From Terana coerulea (lineage: Eukaryota; Basidiomycota; Agaricomycetes; Polyporales; Phanerochaetaceae): a stretch of DNA of 50,576 bases. Where the stretch lies: assembly GCA_024811115.1 (NCBI GenBank), contig JAKOGH010000255.1, forward strand, positions 1 to 50,576, in the 5' to 3' direction. A program made the position numbers and the translations under genes. Numbering within the stretch: position 1 is the first letter of the stretch; every line of letters begins with the position of its first letter. The notes beneath the pieces were generated by a model, which saw nothing but the letters and a program-made list of their open reading frames with translations, was not told the DNA's origin and did no database searches. This document shows positions 1-10,724 of this stretch, one piece after another.

Positions 1-875
1 CGAAGGAGCAGCGCACAAAGGTCGCAACTTTCCTGGAGGGACGAGGTGTGTTGAAGTCTGGTACTCACGCTGTCACTCGCTGAATGTTTTGCTCCCAGGG
101 TTCAAGGAGCTTGCACTTGAGATCACCACCGACCCCGACCATAAGTTCGATTTGTCGCTACAGCTCGACGATCTTGACGCCGCAGTGGAAATTGCACGGT
201 CGGTACCAGAGCACGAGTCCGAGGCCAAGTGGAAGGCCATCGGTGACCGCGCTCTCACCGTCTGGCGATTTGACCTCGCACGAGAGTCTTTCGAGAGGGC
301 TGGCGACCTGAGTGCACTGATGTTGCTGCTGCTCGCTATAGGCGATCAAGACGGGCTAGCAAAATTGGCCGTCAAAGCAGGTAAACGTAACTGCCCACCC
401 CGTGTCCGCAAAAGCTGACCATGCAGTATGGGCTCAGAGGAGAAAGGCCAGAACAACCTCGCCTTTGCCTCCCTGCTGCAGCTTGGTAACCCCGCCGCGT
501 GCGTGGACCTCCTCGTGAAGACGCAGCGTGCCCCGGAGGCGGCACTGTTCGCGCGGACGTACGCGCCCGGTAAAATGCCCGAGGCAGTGCAAGCTTGGAA
601 GGGCGAGCTTTCGAGCAAAAACCGCGGCAAGCTCGCTGCAGCGATTGCGGACCCCGTCGAGAACGACGAGCTGTTTGAGGAGGGCTTCAAGGATGCAGTG
701 GCGCGAGAGCACGGCGCCGAGAAGCAGCATCCGCCGCTGCCCATCAGTGGTACGTCATGCAATAAGTTGTTTCCATTCATGCCTGCTGATGTCGCGCCTG
801 GTGAGGCTAGAATCCGCATCGACAGCAACAGTCGAAACGGAAGCTACAGAGGATGAAGACTTTGTAGATGCCTAA
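1..875 (+). CDS. SEC27: Coatomer subunit beta' (COPI), C-terminal part
   Basis: This is the last 233 residues of the COPI coat beta' subunit, which acts in Golgi-to-ER retrograde vesicle coats. The 5' end lies outside the window. I read four exons: <1-45, 99-380, 438-749 and 811-875, all joined by GT-AG introns in frame. The protein contains the alpha-solenoid that follows the WD40 propellers: a KFDLSLQLDDLD segment, then AKWKAIGDRAL, the FDLARESFERAGDLSALMLL helices and NNLAFASLLQLG. It ends in an acidic tail, EATEDEDFVDA. The acceptor at 437 was chosen over the earlier AG at 426 because only it keeps the frame (AEEKGQNN). I see no lesion. The family assignment rests on this characteristic repeat segment and is confident. 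Confidence 0.93.
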
Positions 876-1112
876 GCTGTAATATTCTCTGTAATGGATT
901 TCTTTATTTGTGGCTCGATGGACCGCATGGCAAAGCCTCGAGGCAAGTACTGGGTTCTAGCTGCGAGGATCATGGAGACGTGAGAACGTCCAAACGTAGA
1001 CCACAGAACCAGGCAACCGCTCTCCAACACACATACGGTGCTGAGTGGATAAAAGGATCGAACGTTTGCTCACCTGAGCTCTGGGAACCAACCATCCACC
1101 ACTCTGACACCG

Positions 1113-1611
1113 ATGAGCGACAAAACTCTATTCGCGCAAGAGATCGAGGAGGCGGTGACGGTGCTTCAGAGGTGCAGTTTGACCCCGCGCACACCGCAAA
1201 TCAAGCCATGGGTGGTGGTGACATGCCGCGGCCATAGATTAGCGTTCTCGAGAACATGGCTAAAGGCCATAAAATACGAGGTATATAGACATTTTGATTA
1301 GGTCTATAAACATAGTCCATCGTTGACAAGTCTTTTCTCTCAAATTACAGAATATGACGCCAGTTTTCAAGACAACGTTTGGACCACACCCCGACTTCAA
1401 GGACGTCTGGGACCTATCGTACAACTATCACACTGGTTACTCTGGGACATGGAAATCCGGATCGACAAGGCTCAATCTCACTTTGCGCTATGCAACGCTT
1501 GGGGCGGATGTGGAGGAGGATGAGGTGGCATACTTTGGCGGAGGGTGGGACGACCTTGTTGATCACGTTGTATCGATTGAGATGGTTGGCGCACCTCTAA
1601 CATCTAAGTGA
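1113..1611 (+). CDS. Small three-exon gene, 120 residues, function unknown
   Basis: Exons 1113-1171, 1238-1280 and 1351-1611 join with GT-AG introns of 66 and 70 nt. They give exactly 121 codons including TGA. The protein starts MSDKTLFAQEIEEAV, continues through an LKAIKYE helix and contains a glycine- and aromatic-rich middle (PDFKDVWDLSYNYHTGYSG). It ends in EMVGAPLTSK. There is no signal peptide or membrane segment, and I do not recognise a family. The 43-nt middle exon is supported because it is the only join that reaches the long third-exon frame without a stop. A weak TATA-like GGATAAAAGG lies at 1047-1056, about 60 bases before the ATG. Exon 3 alone is clearly open and protein-like; the first two exons are less certain. 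Confidence 0.55.
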
Positions 1612-2354
1612 TGATGGCTAAGGCAAGCAATCTCTTCGACGTGAGTCGGCGGTTAGAGGGTCTGCGTTGACATTACGAAACTCGAGCTAATAAATTTGAC
1701 GTAAACGGTTATGGTCGGAGTGCCCCCACAATCCAATGCGTGCGGTTGTAATAAGCTTACCTTGACGTTCGCCTCCTGCTGCGACGCGCGGGAGGACTGG
1801 GTATCCAAATGCGATCACCTCAAGGAGCCCAACTCGCTGCTGCTGCAAATTGTGGAAGCTTGTTCGCTGGACGCGATATTCGCCGAGTGTGTCGTTCAAG
1901 GACACTCCCTCCAGGATCCCAACTCTGCCATCACACAGATGTTTCCGCAGAAAAGCGCGAGATGCAGCTCACAGACGTTACGCCCGGATATTGGCGGAGC
2001 GACCAACATACTGTACGAGCGTGCGGTCGACATTCTTCTAAGGGCTATTTCATGCTGGATGAGTGTAACGATACGTGTGCACTGTGCAACTGTCAGACAT
2101 ACCTTTTGACATATTTACGAGTTCACATTGACTTATGTATGTGATATACAAGTGGCAACGCATTCATGGTATATGTTCCGACGAGGTTCGTTCATGATTT
2201 GCATGATTCAAGAAAATGATAGCAAATCTATAGAGACACGAGACACACTGGCAAGTGCAGAACGCAGTACAAATACGAATAAACATTGAGCGCACGAAGC
2301 CCCGGTGAGCTCCAGCTCGAATGCAGCAAAAGCTAGCCTCGGGCGGTCCGTCGT
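1612..2354. other. Gene-poor interval between two convergent genes
   Basis: A 132-codon open frame (1711-2109, +) lies here. Its composition is not convincingly coding, no splice-supported extension was found, and I see no domain in it. The right part is AT-rich (2100-2300) and probably holds the 3' untranslated region of the leftward transporter gene. Confidence 0.4.
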
Positions 2355-4639
2355 CTACTTTGCCTTCGGATCTGCGGCACTGCTCACATCAGCCCGCGGG
2401 CTCTGCTGCAGCTCAACATCGCCGATCCTGCTGTTCTCCTCTACCCCGGGTGCCTGCCTGCCGACGACGCCCATCCCGCGCAGGCGCACGAGCGCGATGC
2501 CGAAGCTGACGAGCGCCGCCGCGAAGCACGCCCAGCCCGCCGCGCGGAAGCCCGGCATAAGCACCTCGGGCGCGTCCGCGGCGAGCGACGGGTGCGCGCG
2601 GTTGTAGCGCGCGGACACGGCGGTCGCGATGCTCGAGATGACGGCGAGGCCGATGGAGGTGCCGATCTACGCATGCGGGAAACAATAGTCAGCCGTGTGG
2701 ACGGACGGGGCGGGGGAGGGGAGGGCGCACCCGTGTGGCGACGTTGAAGACACCGCCGGCGAGCGCCTGCGAGTCGTCTGCGAACGCGGAGCAGACCTGC
2801 AGGTTGCCGACGGGGTACACGGCGTCGGCGCCGACTGACAACGAGATTAGCTTTGCAGCAGGGCTTCTCGAGTGAGACCAGAGCGGCGTACCGACGAAGA
2901 TGAGAACAAGGAACGCCATCGCCCAGTACGACGAGTGCACGTCAATGAGCGCGAAGATCAGCGGAGCAGCCTGTATGAAAGCGGAGAGCATCAGCTGGGA
3001 CCGGAGAAAAAATCACTGGCTAGCTACGCACAATGCTGCCGAGCAATCCTGCGAGAATGAGGTACTGTCCGGGGATCCGGCTCATAGTGTACCCCGTGAC
3101 GATGTTGACGATGAAGCCAGATGTGGTGGTCGGTATGAACCTCAGCGCCGTCTGTAGAGGGTTCAAGAGCTGCACTTGCTGGAAGCTAATCACCACGTGG
3201 TATTAGCAAACAAAGTAAAATATATACACTACAAAAAACGTACTAAAGGGTGACGAGGTAGTTGACCGAATTGAAGCTGAACCTGGAATTGATAGGGTTT
3301 AGCATGTACAGCCCTTAGTGTGTTCATTGTCCGATCAACGAACTCACCATGCAAAGAACACCAGAGTGACCATGCTGCCCATCTTCGCTCCGGGTTGATT
3401 CCACATGCTGAGCGGCATAAGAACCGCGAGACCTCTCTCTTCACGCCACCTCTCATAATAGACGAAGCAGCCCAACAGCAGGAGCGAGATGGTGAAGAGA
3501 GACGGGATTTGCGGAGCGTTCCACCCTCGTTTGACGACAGTTGAGTCCCTGCGTGAAATGCTCAATAAAATACAGTGAGGAGGAGTGCTTGACTTACGCG
3601 AGGCTGTACGTGAGCAGAGCGATGGAGACTGTGCTGAGAGCTGCGCCACCCCAATCCAGACCCTTCGTGTACCGCTTCTCTTCTACGACGTGATCCAAAG
3701 CGAACCATCCGAGCACTACGAAGAACAAGCCCAGCCCTGTTTGGATATAGAATATCGCGCGCCACGTAGCACGACTTTCAGCAAGCAAACCACCTGCGAA
3801 TAATCGGTCAGCACAGGGCAAGTAAGGCGAGTAGAAGAGATACGGACCAGCGACGAGGCCCGAGATGTAGCCTACGGGTTGTCCCGCGCCGAGGATGCCG
3901 AAGGCTTGGTTGCGGCGCTTGCCCGCAGGGAATGCAGTCGTCAGTATCCTGATGCCCGCCGGCGTGTTCGCGGCCGCACCGAGGCCCTGAAGGCCGACGA
4001 AGATGATAAAGGTGACGACGCTGGGCGCGAAGGCGGCTGTCCAGACGGGTCAGGCTCTTGGAAAGTACAGCGCGTCGTTAGAGGACCCACCGGCGATACT
4101 CCTGAAATTCATGGATTGAGCGAGCCGCCACGGTGGAAAAATCCGGGCAGCCCGACGTACCATATCGCAAACCAGGTCGAACCGAGCAAGAACATTGTGC
4201 GGCCTCCGACAATGTCGCCAACTCTGCCAAAGAACAGGAGAAGGCATCCATACGAGAGTCTGAGGAGACAGGCAGGTGTGAGCAGGGCGAGCGCCGCCAT
4301 ATGCCCTGAGCACAGCCTGAGGTCGAACTCACGCATAAACGTTCAAGGGCCATTGCAAGTATCCCTAGTCCACGTCATGAGATACACAACAGCTTCCTTG
4401 TCATCCAGTGGACGTACTTGTCGGAATTGAAGATCTTTACCAATTGTCGGTAGTGCCACAGTCAACGCGCCGTTCAAGAAGACCTAAGGACACGAGAAGG
4501 TCAACAAAAGGGTTCGGGGTGGTAAAAGACTACTGCGCACGTTGAGAGTCGTAACGCCAGATGTTGCTATCACCAAGGAGTACTCCTTGAACCTGCCCAA
4601 CGGAGCAGCAGAAATAGTGGACTCAGACCTTGAACTCAT
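2355..4639 (-). CDS. Major facilitator superfamily transporter, drug:H+ antiporter type (14-TM, DHA2-like)
   Basis: This is a membrane exporter of the MFS, probably at the plasma membrane; the substrate is unknown. Thirteen exons on the minus strand, high to low: 4541-4639, 4418-4483, 4333-4364, 4161-4259, 4091-4101, 3848-4036, 3598-3793, 3348-3548, 3244-3282, 3032-3185, 2892-2970, 2731-2834 and 2355-2666. They sum to 527 codons (526 residues) with no frame break. MFS motif A is present as GRVGDIVGGR at residues 77-86, after the first helices. Later hydrophobic stretches include AIFYIQTGLGLFFVVLGWFAL, SLFTISLLLLGCFVYY and YWAMAFLVLIFV. The C-terminus is a cytosolic Ser/Ala-rich tail. The fifth exon is only 11 nt. 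The start was chosen as MSSRSEST, the first Met in frame with the LNVFLNGALTVALPTIG helix. Length and the motif-A context fit the DHA2 family. Confidence 0.88.
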
Positions 4640-6212
4640 GGTGAGCTTCGGTCGGCCCCGAGGCTGGGGTAGATGCAGAGTCCTGAGAGCGAGCAACGTT
4701 TCGATGGGAGGGGAGCAGCCAGGCCGCGGTACCTGCCAGCTAACTTGCCATTACGCGAGTCGACTACTAGAGCGCCTCGCCCATAGCCACCAACGCCCGT
4801 AAGCTGCTGCATGCCGTCATGCGCGACGACAGTGGCCACAGAGAACCCGAGCTCCGTGCCAGTTGGCGGCAAGCGACGCCAGAGAAATGGCGCCGGCGGC
4901 CCACCTTTACGCCACGATGACTTCGGAGTCTGATTTTAACCTTGCCTCCGACTCGCTCGGACGGTCGCCTAGCAACGCGGCGGGCTTGGCACTCAAACGA
5001 TCCTCCTCCGCCAGGCTTTTGCATCGGTCCACTGCGGCATTAGCTCACTCGACACTCATTCTGTTGAATCGCTGCTCTCTATCAACCGTACAGGTGAGTG
5101 ACGCCGTTGGCAGTCCCTAGGCCTCGGACGCTTGAGCATACGCTCGCGTCACATTCCATGATATTGACGTCAAGCGTTTGTTGCTCGAGCCACATGAGCA
5201 GCAGCATTCAGACGAAATGACCCGCGCGCGCGTCTCGATCTACGCAGCCTAGCTAACCATATAAAGTGTGGCCAAAGCTTAACGACAAATTTCTGTGTAC
5301 AGTTGGCCGCATGGCTCACACCGTTGAATGCTCTAGGTTTTCCAATTACCTTGGTTGTGGCACAACTTGAACCCTTGCGCGTTCGAGGGTGGAAGTGCCA
5401 ATTGCCAGCGCCGGTAGCGTCCTGACAGACGGTGAGAATATCAACGACGGCGGTCAGTAGCTGCAGCATTAACACCACATCAACGATCCAGGCTGACAGC
5501 AAATTTTTCTGACGCTTAGGCATCACCGCCCAGGAAGCGCGACTTATTACATTGACCGCCTATTCGGCCGCTTCGCAACTCGACGGAACCCTCTTCGATG
5601 CGACGCAGTACGGCTCCCGTCGTGCCATCGTCATCGAATACATCATAAAATAGCTCATCGAATGCATCATAACATAGCTCATAGTCTCCACCATAACAGA
5701 AGACCCCGGCTCTGCGCGCGGACCTCCGCCGTGCTCTGAGAGCGTTCAACAACGTCCATGCGCTTTCTCTCGAAACGCGCCGCGAAGCCTCCTCCAAGAC
5801 GCGCCTTTGCAAATTTAATTGCATTGTATGGGACTTTGCAGAGCCCGAGTTGCCCCAAAGAGGTCAGCATGAAGCTGCGGCGAGCACGCCAATCACATTG
5901 TAATCACAGCATCGACCACTCACTATCATTTGCAGGCTCTGTGGCGGCCCAGAATGTGCCGCACCAGGCAAACACACGAAAAGGATTAGGCAAGGCAAAC
6001 CCGAATCTGACAAGGCGACGGGCGCTGCATTGCACACAATGTGCCCGTCGAGAGACCGAACATACGGATGGTCGTGGACATTGACGACAATGAGCAGCCG
6101 GGGTCCTGTTGGCGCCCATGTTCTGCCTATAAAACCCGTAAGTAGCATTCCCTCACCCTCAGCTCCCTCAGCGAGAGCTTCATTCTTCCTCTAACCGTAT
6201 CCCTCGGCTGCA
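4640..6212. other. 1.6-kb intergenic region between divergent transporter and P450
   Basis: The transporter runs left and the CYP53-like gene runs right, so this stretch should hold both promoters. Open frames of 85-118 codons occur on both strands, but none has a recognisable domain or a splice-supported structure. A 24-bp imperfect tandem repeat (5631-5678) is listed separately. A TATA-like CCTATAAAACC lies at 6126-6136, about 80 bases before the P450 ATG. Confidence 0.5.
5631..5678. repeat. Imperfect tandem repeat, 24-bp unit, two copies plus a decayed third
   Basis: Two units (5631-5654 and 5655-5678) begin TCATCGAAT and end ATAGC and differ at two positions. A weaker third unit follows to about 5698. 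The repeat is AT-rich within a GC-rich neighbourhood and lies about 530 bases upstream of the P450 start. It could be a regulatory array or simple slippage; no function can be read from it. Confidence 0.7.
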
Positions 6213-8150
6213 ATGCTTGCCTACATAGCGACCCTCGCCGCCGTTCTCTGTGGTCTGGTCCTCTGGGAACGCAAAGACCCGCTGCGAGATATACCGGGCC
6301 CGTTCCTCGCCCGCTGGAGTCCCCTCTGGCTCTTCTATCACTCTCGACGTGGTCAACGGTACAAGGCCGTACATGAGGCCCATCAAGTACGTTTTATTTT
6401 CTTCTTACTGTACAGACCCTTTTTAATATATTTCATAGCGGTACGGACGCGTCGTCCGCATCTCTCGGAACCACGTCTCCATCAACGACGCCGGCGCAAT
6501 CCCCTTCGTGTACGGGCACGGCAGCGCCGCGCTCCTGAAGTCCCACTACTACGACGCCTTCGTCGCCGGCGCCCCCTCCGTCTTCTCCACCACCGACCGC
6601 GCGGACCACACGCGCAAGCGGCGCCTCGCCTCGCACGCCTTCTCGGTCCGGTCGCTGCACAGCCTCGCGCCGTTCGTGCAGGACGTCGTCGAGGAGTTTG
6701 CGTACCAGCTCGACGGCCTCGCCGGGAGCGGGCAGGTCCTCGACATGATGAAGTGGTTCAACTACCTCGCGTGGGACATCATCAGCGACCTCGCTTTTGG
6801 GGAGAAGATCGGGTTTGTCAAGAGGGTAGGCTCTGCCTCTTGCGTCAGCGGCCGCGCTTGCTCACTGCTATTAGGGCACGGATTGGATTGAGGTCAAGAC
6901 GCCTGATGGGTCGGTCTACGCAGAGGACGCTATCCATGTCGTGGACAACGTAAGTCGCTTGTACCAGTATGGGCCGTTCGACGCCGCTCACCCTTCCCCA
7001 AGCGCGAACACCTTGCGTCCGTCCTCGGCACCGTGCCTTGGCTGCGCGCATGGGCCAAGTTTATCCCGGACCCGTTCTTCATCCGCGGCTGCAAGTCGGC
7101 GCAGGGCATCACGCTCATCGCGCGCGAGCGCGTCGAGAAGCGGATCCAGACGAACGCGAAGCGAGACGACTTGCTCAACAAGCTCATCGAGGCGCGCATG
7201 AAGGAGAGCGGCGCGCTCGACGAGCAGCAGATCACCGAGCTGACCGCGGAGTCCGTCACCATTTTGTACGCCGTGCCCGCCCCGCATGTGTGTTTTGTGC
7301 TGACATCGCTGCGGCAGAATTGCGGGGTCGCACACCGCGGCCGCGTCCACCGCCGCGATCCTCCACCTCCTGCGCAAGAACGCGCACGTCTACAAGCGGC
7401 TGATGAAGGAGCTGACGGAGGAGTTTGGAGCGGGAGAGATCCCCACACACGATCAGCTAAAGAAGCTGCCGTACCTCCAAGCTACGATTACGGAAGGGTA
7501 AGCGCAGGGCACGCCGCCAGATTTCTGTGGGGCGCCGGCTCATGGCTTCTGGCTTGACAGACTCAGACACCACGGCACCAACGCAATCGGCTTACCTCGC
7601 TTGGTCCCCGAAGGGGCATCATCCTCTTAGGCCGTCCCTATCCCGAAGGTGTAAGTGACAGACAGCTCGGACCATGGCTGTGTGAATGCTTGGCTGACAC
7701 ATCTCTGGCCTCCGTAGGTTGAGGTCTCCGTCCCGTCCTGGAGCATCCAGCACGACGAGGAGTACTGGGGCGACCCGCACACCTTCCGCCCGGAGCGATG
7801 GCTCGAGAACCCGGAGCTGAAGAAGTACGACCTGACGTTCGGCGCCGGCCCGCGCACATGCGTACGTCTGTCCATACCGTGGGTCTACCTGGAGCGGTGC
7901 TGACCTTCACCTCTGTCTCGGCAACGCAGCTTGGCAAGCAGTGAGTTCTAGCTAAATTGTACGGTATGACTGCATGTCGCTCACGCCGTTTGCTTGCAGC
8001 ATTGTGAACATGGAGATGCTCCTAGTTCTCTCCACATTCCTCCTACGGTACGACGTCGAGCTCGAGAGCCAGACCATGGAGACAGTCGAGCGCTTTCAGC
8101 ACGAGCCGACGGCGATGAAGGTGAAGATTAGACGCAAGGTTGATGCGTAG
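6213..8150 (+). CDS. CYP53: Cytochrome P450, CYP53-like (benzoate 4-monooxygenase family), frame broken once
   Basis: A heme monooxygenase of the ER; CYP53 enzymes para-hydroxylate benzoate and relatives. Nine exons: 6213-6386, 6439-6825, 6875-6949, 7003-7265, 7318-7497, 7561-7650, 7718-7861, 7930-7940 and 8000-8150. The N-terminus has a membrane anchor (MLAYIATLAAVLCGLVLW) followed by the proline hinge IPGPFLARW and HSRRGQRYKAVHEAHQ, typical of CYP53. Key motifs are an I-helix AGSHT at residues 302-306, ExxR as E359-G-L-R362, PERW, and heme FGAGPRTCLGK ending near residue 441. Exon 6 lacks one base: a stop appears at 7628-7630 unless the G run at 7613-7616 has one more G, which restores GGIILLGRPYPEG. 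With that base the protein is 491 residues, normal for the family. The heme loop is completed by an 11-nt exon. Confidence 0.86.
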
Positions 8151-8558
8151 GGCCGTCGCCTCAGTGCGCGTGGGTGAGTGTACATTGGTGATACTTGAGG
8201 ATGGTGTACTCATGCTCAGAAGCTGACCAATGTTATGGGATATCCTTAAGATGTCCCACTGCATACAGCAATTTTGATTGTGAAAGATTTTTAGAACAAT
8301 GCTGTAGTTGTACTTGCAGACTATGGACCATAACATGCTTCACAATGCTCAATTTATCCTGTACTATCAAGGACCTGTTGTCGTCTACTTACTTGAAATG
8401 GAGGATATTGACTCAGCATCCCTTTCGGAAGCGTGGAGTGACATGATTGACTACATTATATCCGGAAAAAATTAATCAAGCCAATATAAACCAACCTTGA
8501 ACGTCAGTGACTGAGTTCGAGAGCTGAAGTGACCAGAAAGTCCGGCCGGCTGGGCCTC

Positions 8559-8598
8559 CCGTTCGCGGAACATGTCCCGAACGTGTTCGCGAACAACC
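8559..8598. repeat. Palindromic repeat block, copy A
   Basis: About 40 bases built from GTTCG/CGAAC half-sites, including the perfect 10-bp palindrome GTTCGCGAAC at its right end. It aligns with copy B at 9093-9133 at roughly 85% by eye with small gaps. A further shared word, CCAGC(T/G)...TGACAACG, lies about 30-45 bases downstream of both copies in the same orientation. Confidence 0.65.
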
Positions 8599-9092
8599 GC
8601 CCTAATCTAGTGGCCAGCTGTGACAACGATATTTGCCGTGCGTGACCCGCCTTTGTTTGCTCCTCCGCCATTCTGGGCAGTCGCGTACAGTTTGGCGCTG
8701 CCTCCAAATTCCCTCGGGCGCGGTGAATCTCGACATTTACCGCTATGCCAAGCCAGCGACGTGCACAAAATCTACCAATTATATCTCAGATCTTTATCAG
8801 TGTGCTGTTGGTGTACTGTACCGAGACCCGCAGTGCTTGACATGCTCACATTCAGACAAGGTGGCCATTCGTGACACTATACTACATAGTACTTAAGGGC
8901 GGCCGGGGCTACAACTACTGTGAGAGGGATTGTTGGATTGATAGTAATATAACTGAATACTATGCAGTATAGTACATTAGTAATTACTTACCGGGGAACA
9001 AAGCGAGTGTACTTAATGACTGGTCATTGGCCTTGAGAGGCCCTGGTCACGACAATAGGTCACAGTGACAGCCGGCGTGATGTTCGTCACCC

Positions 9093-9133
9093 TTGTTCGC
9101 GAACGTGTTCCGAACGTGTTCGCCGAACAAACC
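9093..9133. repeat. Palindromic repeat block, copy B
   Basis: This block is nearly self-complementary over its whole length: it starts TTGTTCGCGAAC and ends TTCGCCGAACAA. It is related to copy A about 530 bases upstream. The pair could be the ends of a decayed miniature transposon or paired protein-binding sites; no transposase is present. Confidence 0.65.
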
Positions 9134-9319
9134 TCCCAGCCGTCCGGACGTTCTCCAAGTGACCGATCGGTGCCAGCGCTGACAACGGTGCCGCGCTGCA
9201 ACAGGCAGGTAGCGGCTTTGTGGCGCATCAACTTTCGGTACCTGCCGCTCCTGCTTAGCGCGCCGTGTTTGAGCGACTAATCTGACCACCACCAGCACCC
9301 CTCGCAGACTCGCACCCGG

Positions 9320-10294
9320 ATGGCCACAGTCCCGACGCCCCATCGAACCCCTCTCCGCCGTCTCTCTCAGGGCTCCCTCTTCCGGCTGTCCCGCTCAGGC
9401 GCCTACCCTGACGCCCCCATGGCCTCGGGTTCCTCGAGCCCGCGCTGAGCGAGCTCGTCGACGAAGTCGAGACCATGCAGTCCAACGTCGAAGGGCTGCG
9501 GACCCTCAGCGACGCGCTCTCGACGTTCAACGAGAGCTTCGCGAGCTGGCTGTACGTCATGAACATGAACTGCTTGACGACGGATTGGCCGGAGGCACCG
9601 ACGGACGCGAGCTTCGTGTTGGCGAAGAGGCGAGCAGGTGCGCGGCTGCTTAGTGGCTGTTATCCCCCAACTAACTTTGTGTTGAGATAGAGGAGGATGC
9701 CCTCGCTGCGATTGAAGCGATCAAAGCCGCGGAGCGTGCCCAGGCCGCATTGGCTGAAGCTGCTGCCGCTGCCGAGAAGACAGGCTACAGCGCGGACGTG
9801 GAGAACACTACCGCATACACAGACAACACGACGGCCACCGCGTCCTCGGAACCTTCAGCTCCGAAAGGCATTTTGAAGAAGAAGGGAGCGGGAAGGCGAA
9901 GCTCACTGCGAAAGAGAAGAAGGAACGCGGCCTGGCTGTCGAGCGCATTGTCATGAGTTTACCACTGGAGTTCAGGGGCAATGATCCCAACTTGAGGAGG
10001 CATATTGAGACTGTCATAGAAGGTTTCTTGGACGGAGAAGGAAGAGGGGTTGCAAGTACGTCACTCCTACATTTGCGGCGAGCATGCACTGACGTGTCTC
10101 TAGTTATGGAACTTGCGAAACCACCGGACTTAAATCAGGCTCGGGTAAACAAATGCCTGATAGCGCTTGTGAACCGGAAGATTGTTCGGAAAGACAACAG
10201 CACCGTACGTGACCCTTCTAATCCCGTCTAGACGACCCAGCTCATATGATAATAGGGATCGGTGTTATACCACTGGCATGGGCTCCCGGCATGA
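9320..10294 (+). CDS. DAM1: DASH/Dam1 complex subunit Dam1, frame broken twice
   Basis: A component of the outer-kinetochore DASH ring that couples chromosomes to spindle microtubules. Exons are 9320-9637, 9691-10055, 10104-10204 and 10256-10294. The Dam1 signature is clear: TPLRRLSQGSLFRLSRS at the N-terminus, then LSELVDEVETMQSN and LRTLSDALSTFNESFASWLY. The conserved VMNMNCLTTDWPEAPTD follows. Two single bases are missing, one in the C run 9414-9418 and one at the short G run 9890-9892. Restoring both gives 274 residues. After an Ala/Glu-rich coil and a basic patch (GILKKKG) comes a C-terminal module with PLEFRGNDPNLRRHIE and LNQARVNKCLIALVNRK, ending YHWHGLPA. Yeast Dam1 is not known to me to carry this tail, which may be basidiomycete-specific. 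Confidence 0.85.
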
Positions 10295-10724
10295 GTCGTG
10301 TCTTATCATCAAATGGAGCTGTATCTGCCACGAACTGTTCGCGGAGAACATTGTATTATATATATACTCAACATTCAAACTCCACCTTCACAGACTGCAG
10401 CTGTTTTACCCAGCAACCCAAACTCAGTAAACAAATACGGGACACTGCAGCCGTGGGTTGGGTGACGGCCCTGGGGCTCCGTTCCCGAGACAATGTGTAT
10501 CGGAGCGCTCACAGTTGAATGAGTTGGTGGACAACGCACGGCGCCGGTCGACGGCTTTCCGATAGCCAACCGTGCGGTATGTCTTTGATTGTCTGCACCG
10601 ATCTTCGGCGGGATGAAGAGAGTCTTGCGTTATGATGCGTACCGGAGAGAGGAGGTCAATCTCCACTAACCCCTAGCTTCCGTGTCCTCGCTCATTTCTC
10701 GCCAACTACAGAAATCGTGCTGCA
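10295..10724. other. Intergenic region upstream of the P450 pseudogene
   Basis: No gene is seen here. An AT-rich TATATATAC word lies near 10356-10364. It is too far (about 360 bases) from the P450 start to be a confident core promoter. Confidence 0.4.

Larger units (their letters stand above)
8151..9319. other. Intergenic region with a pair of palindrome-rich repeats
   Basis: No gene is seen in this 1.2-kb stretch. It carries two related GTTCGCGAAC palindromic blocks (8559-8598 and 9093-9133, listed separately), separated by AT-rich sequence around 8940-8995. The right end is the DAM1 promoter and 5' untranslated region. Confidence 0.5.

Noticed and set aside
1711..2109. 132-codon plus-strand frame
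   Set aside because: No domain, no convincing codon pattern and no splice-linked neighbours; left as unannotated intergenic sequence.
7613..7630. CYP53 stop codon as evidence of a dead gene
   Set aside because: One added G in the existing G run restores the conserved segment, and the same kind of break recurs in essential genes, so an assembly error is more likely.
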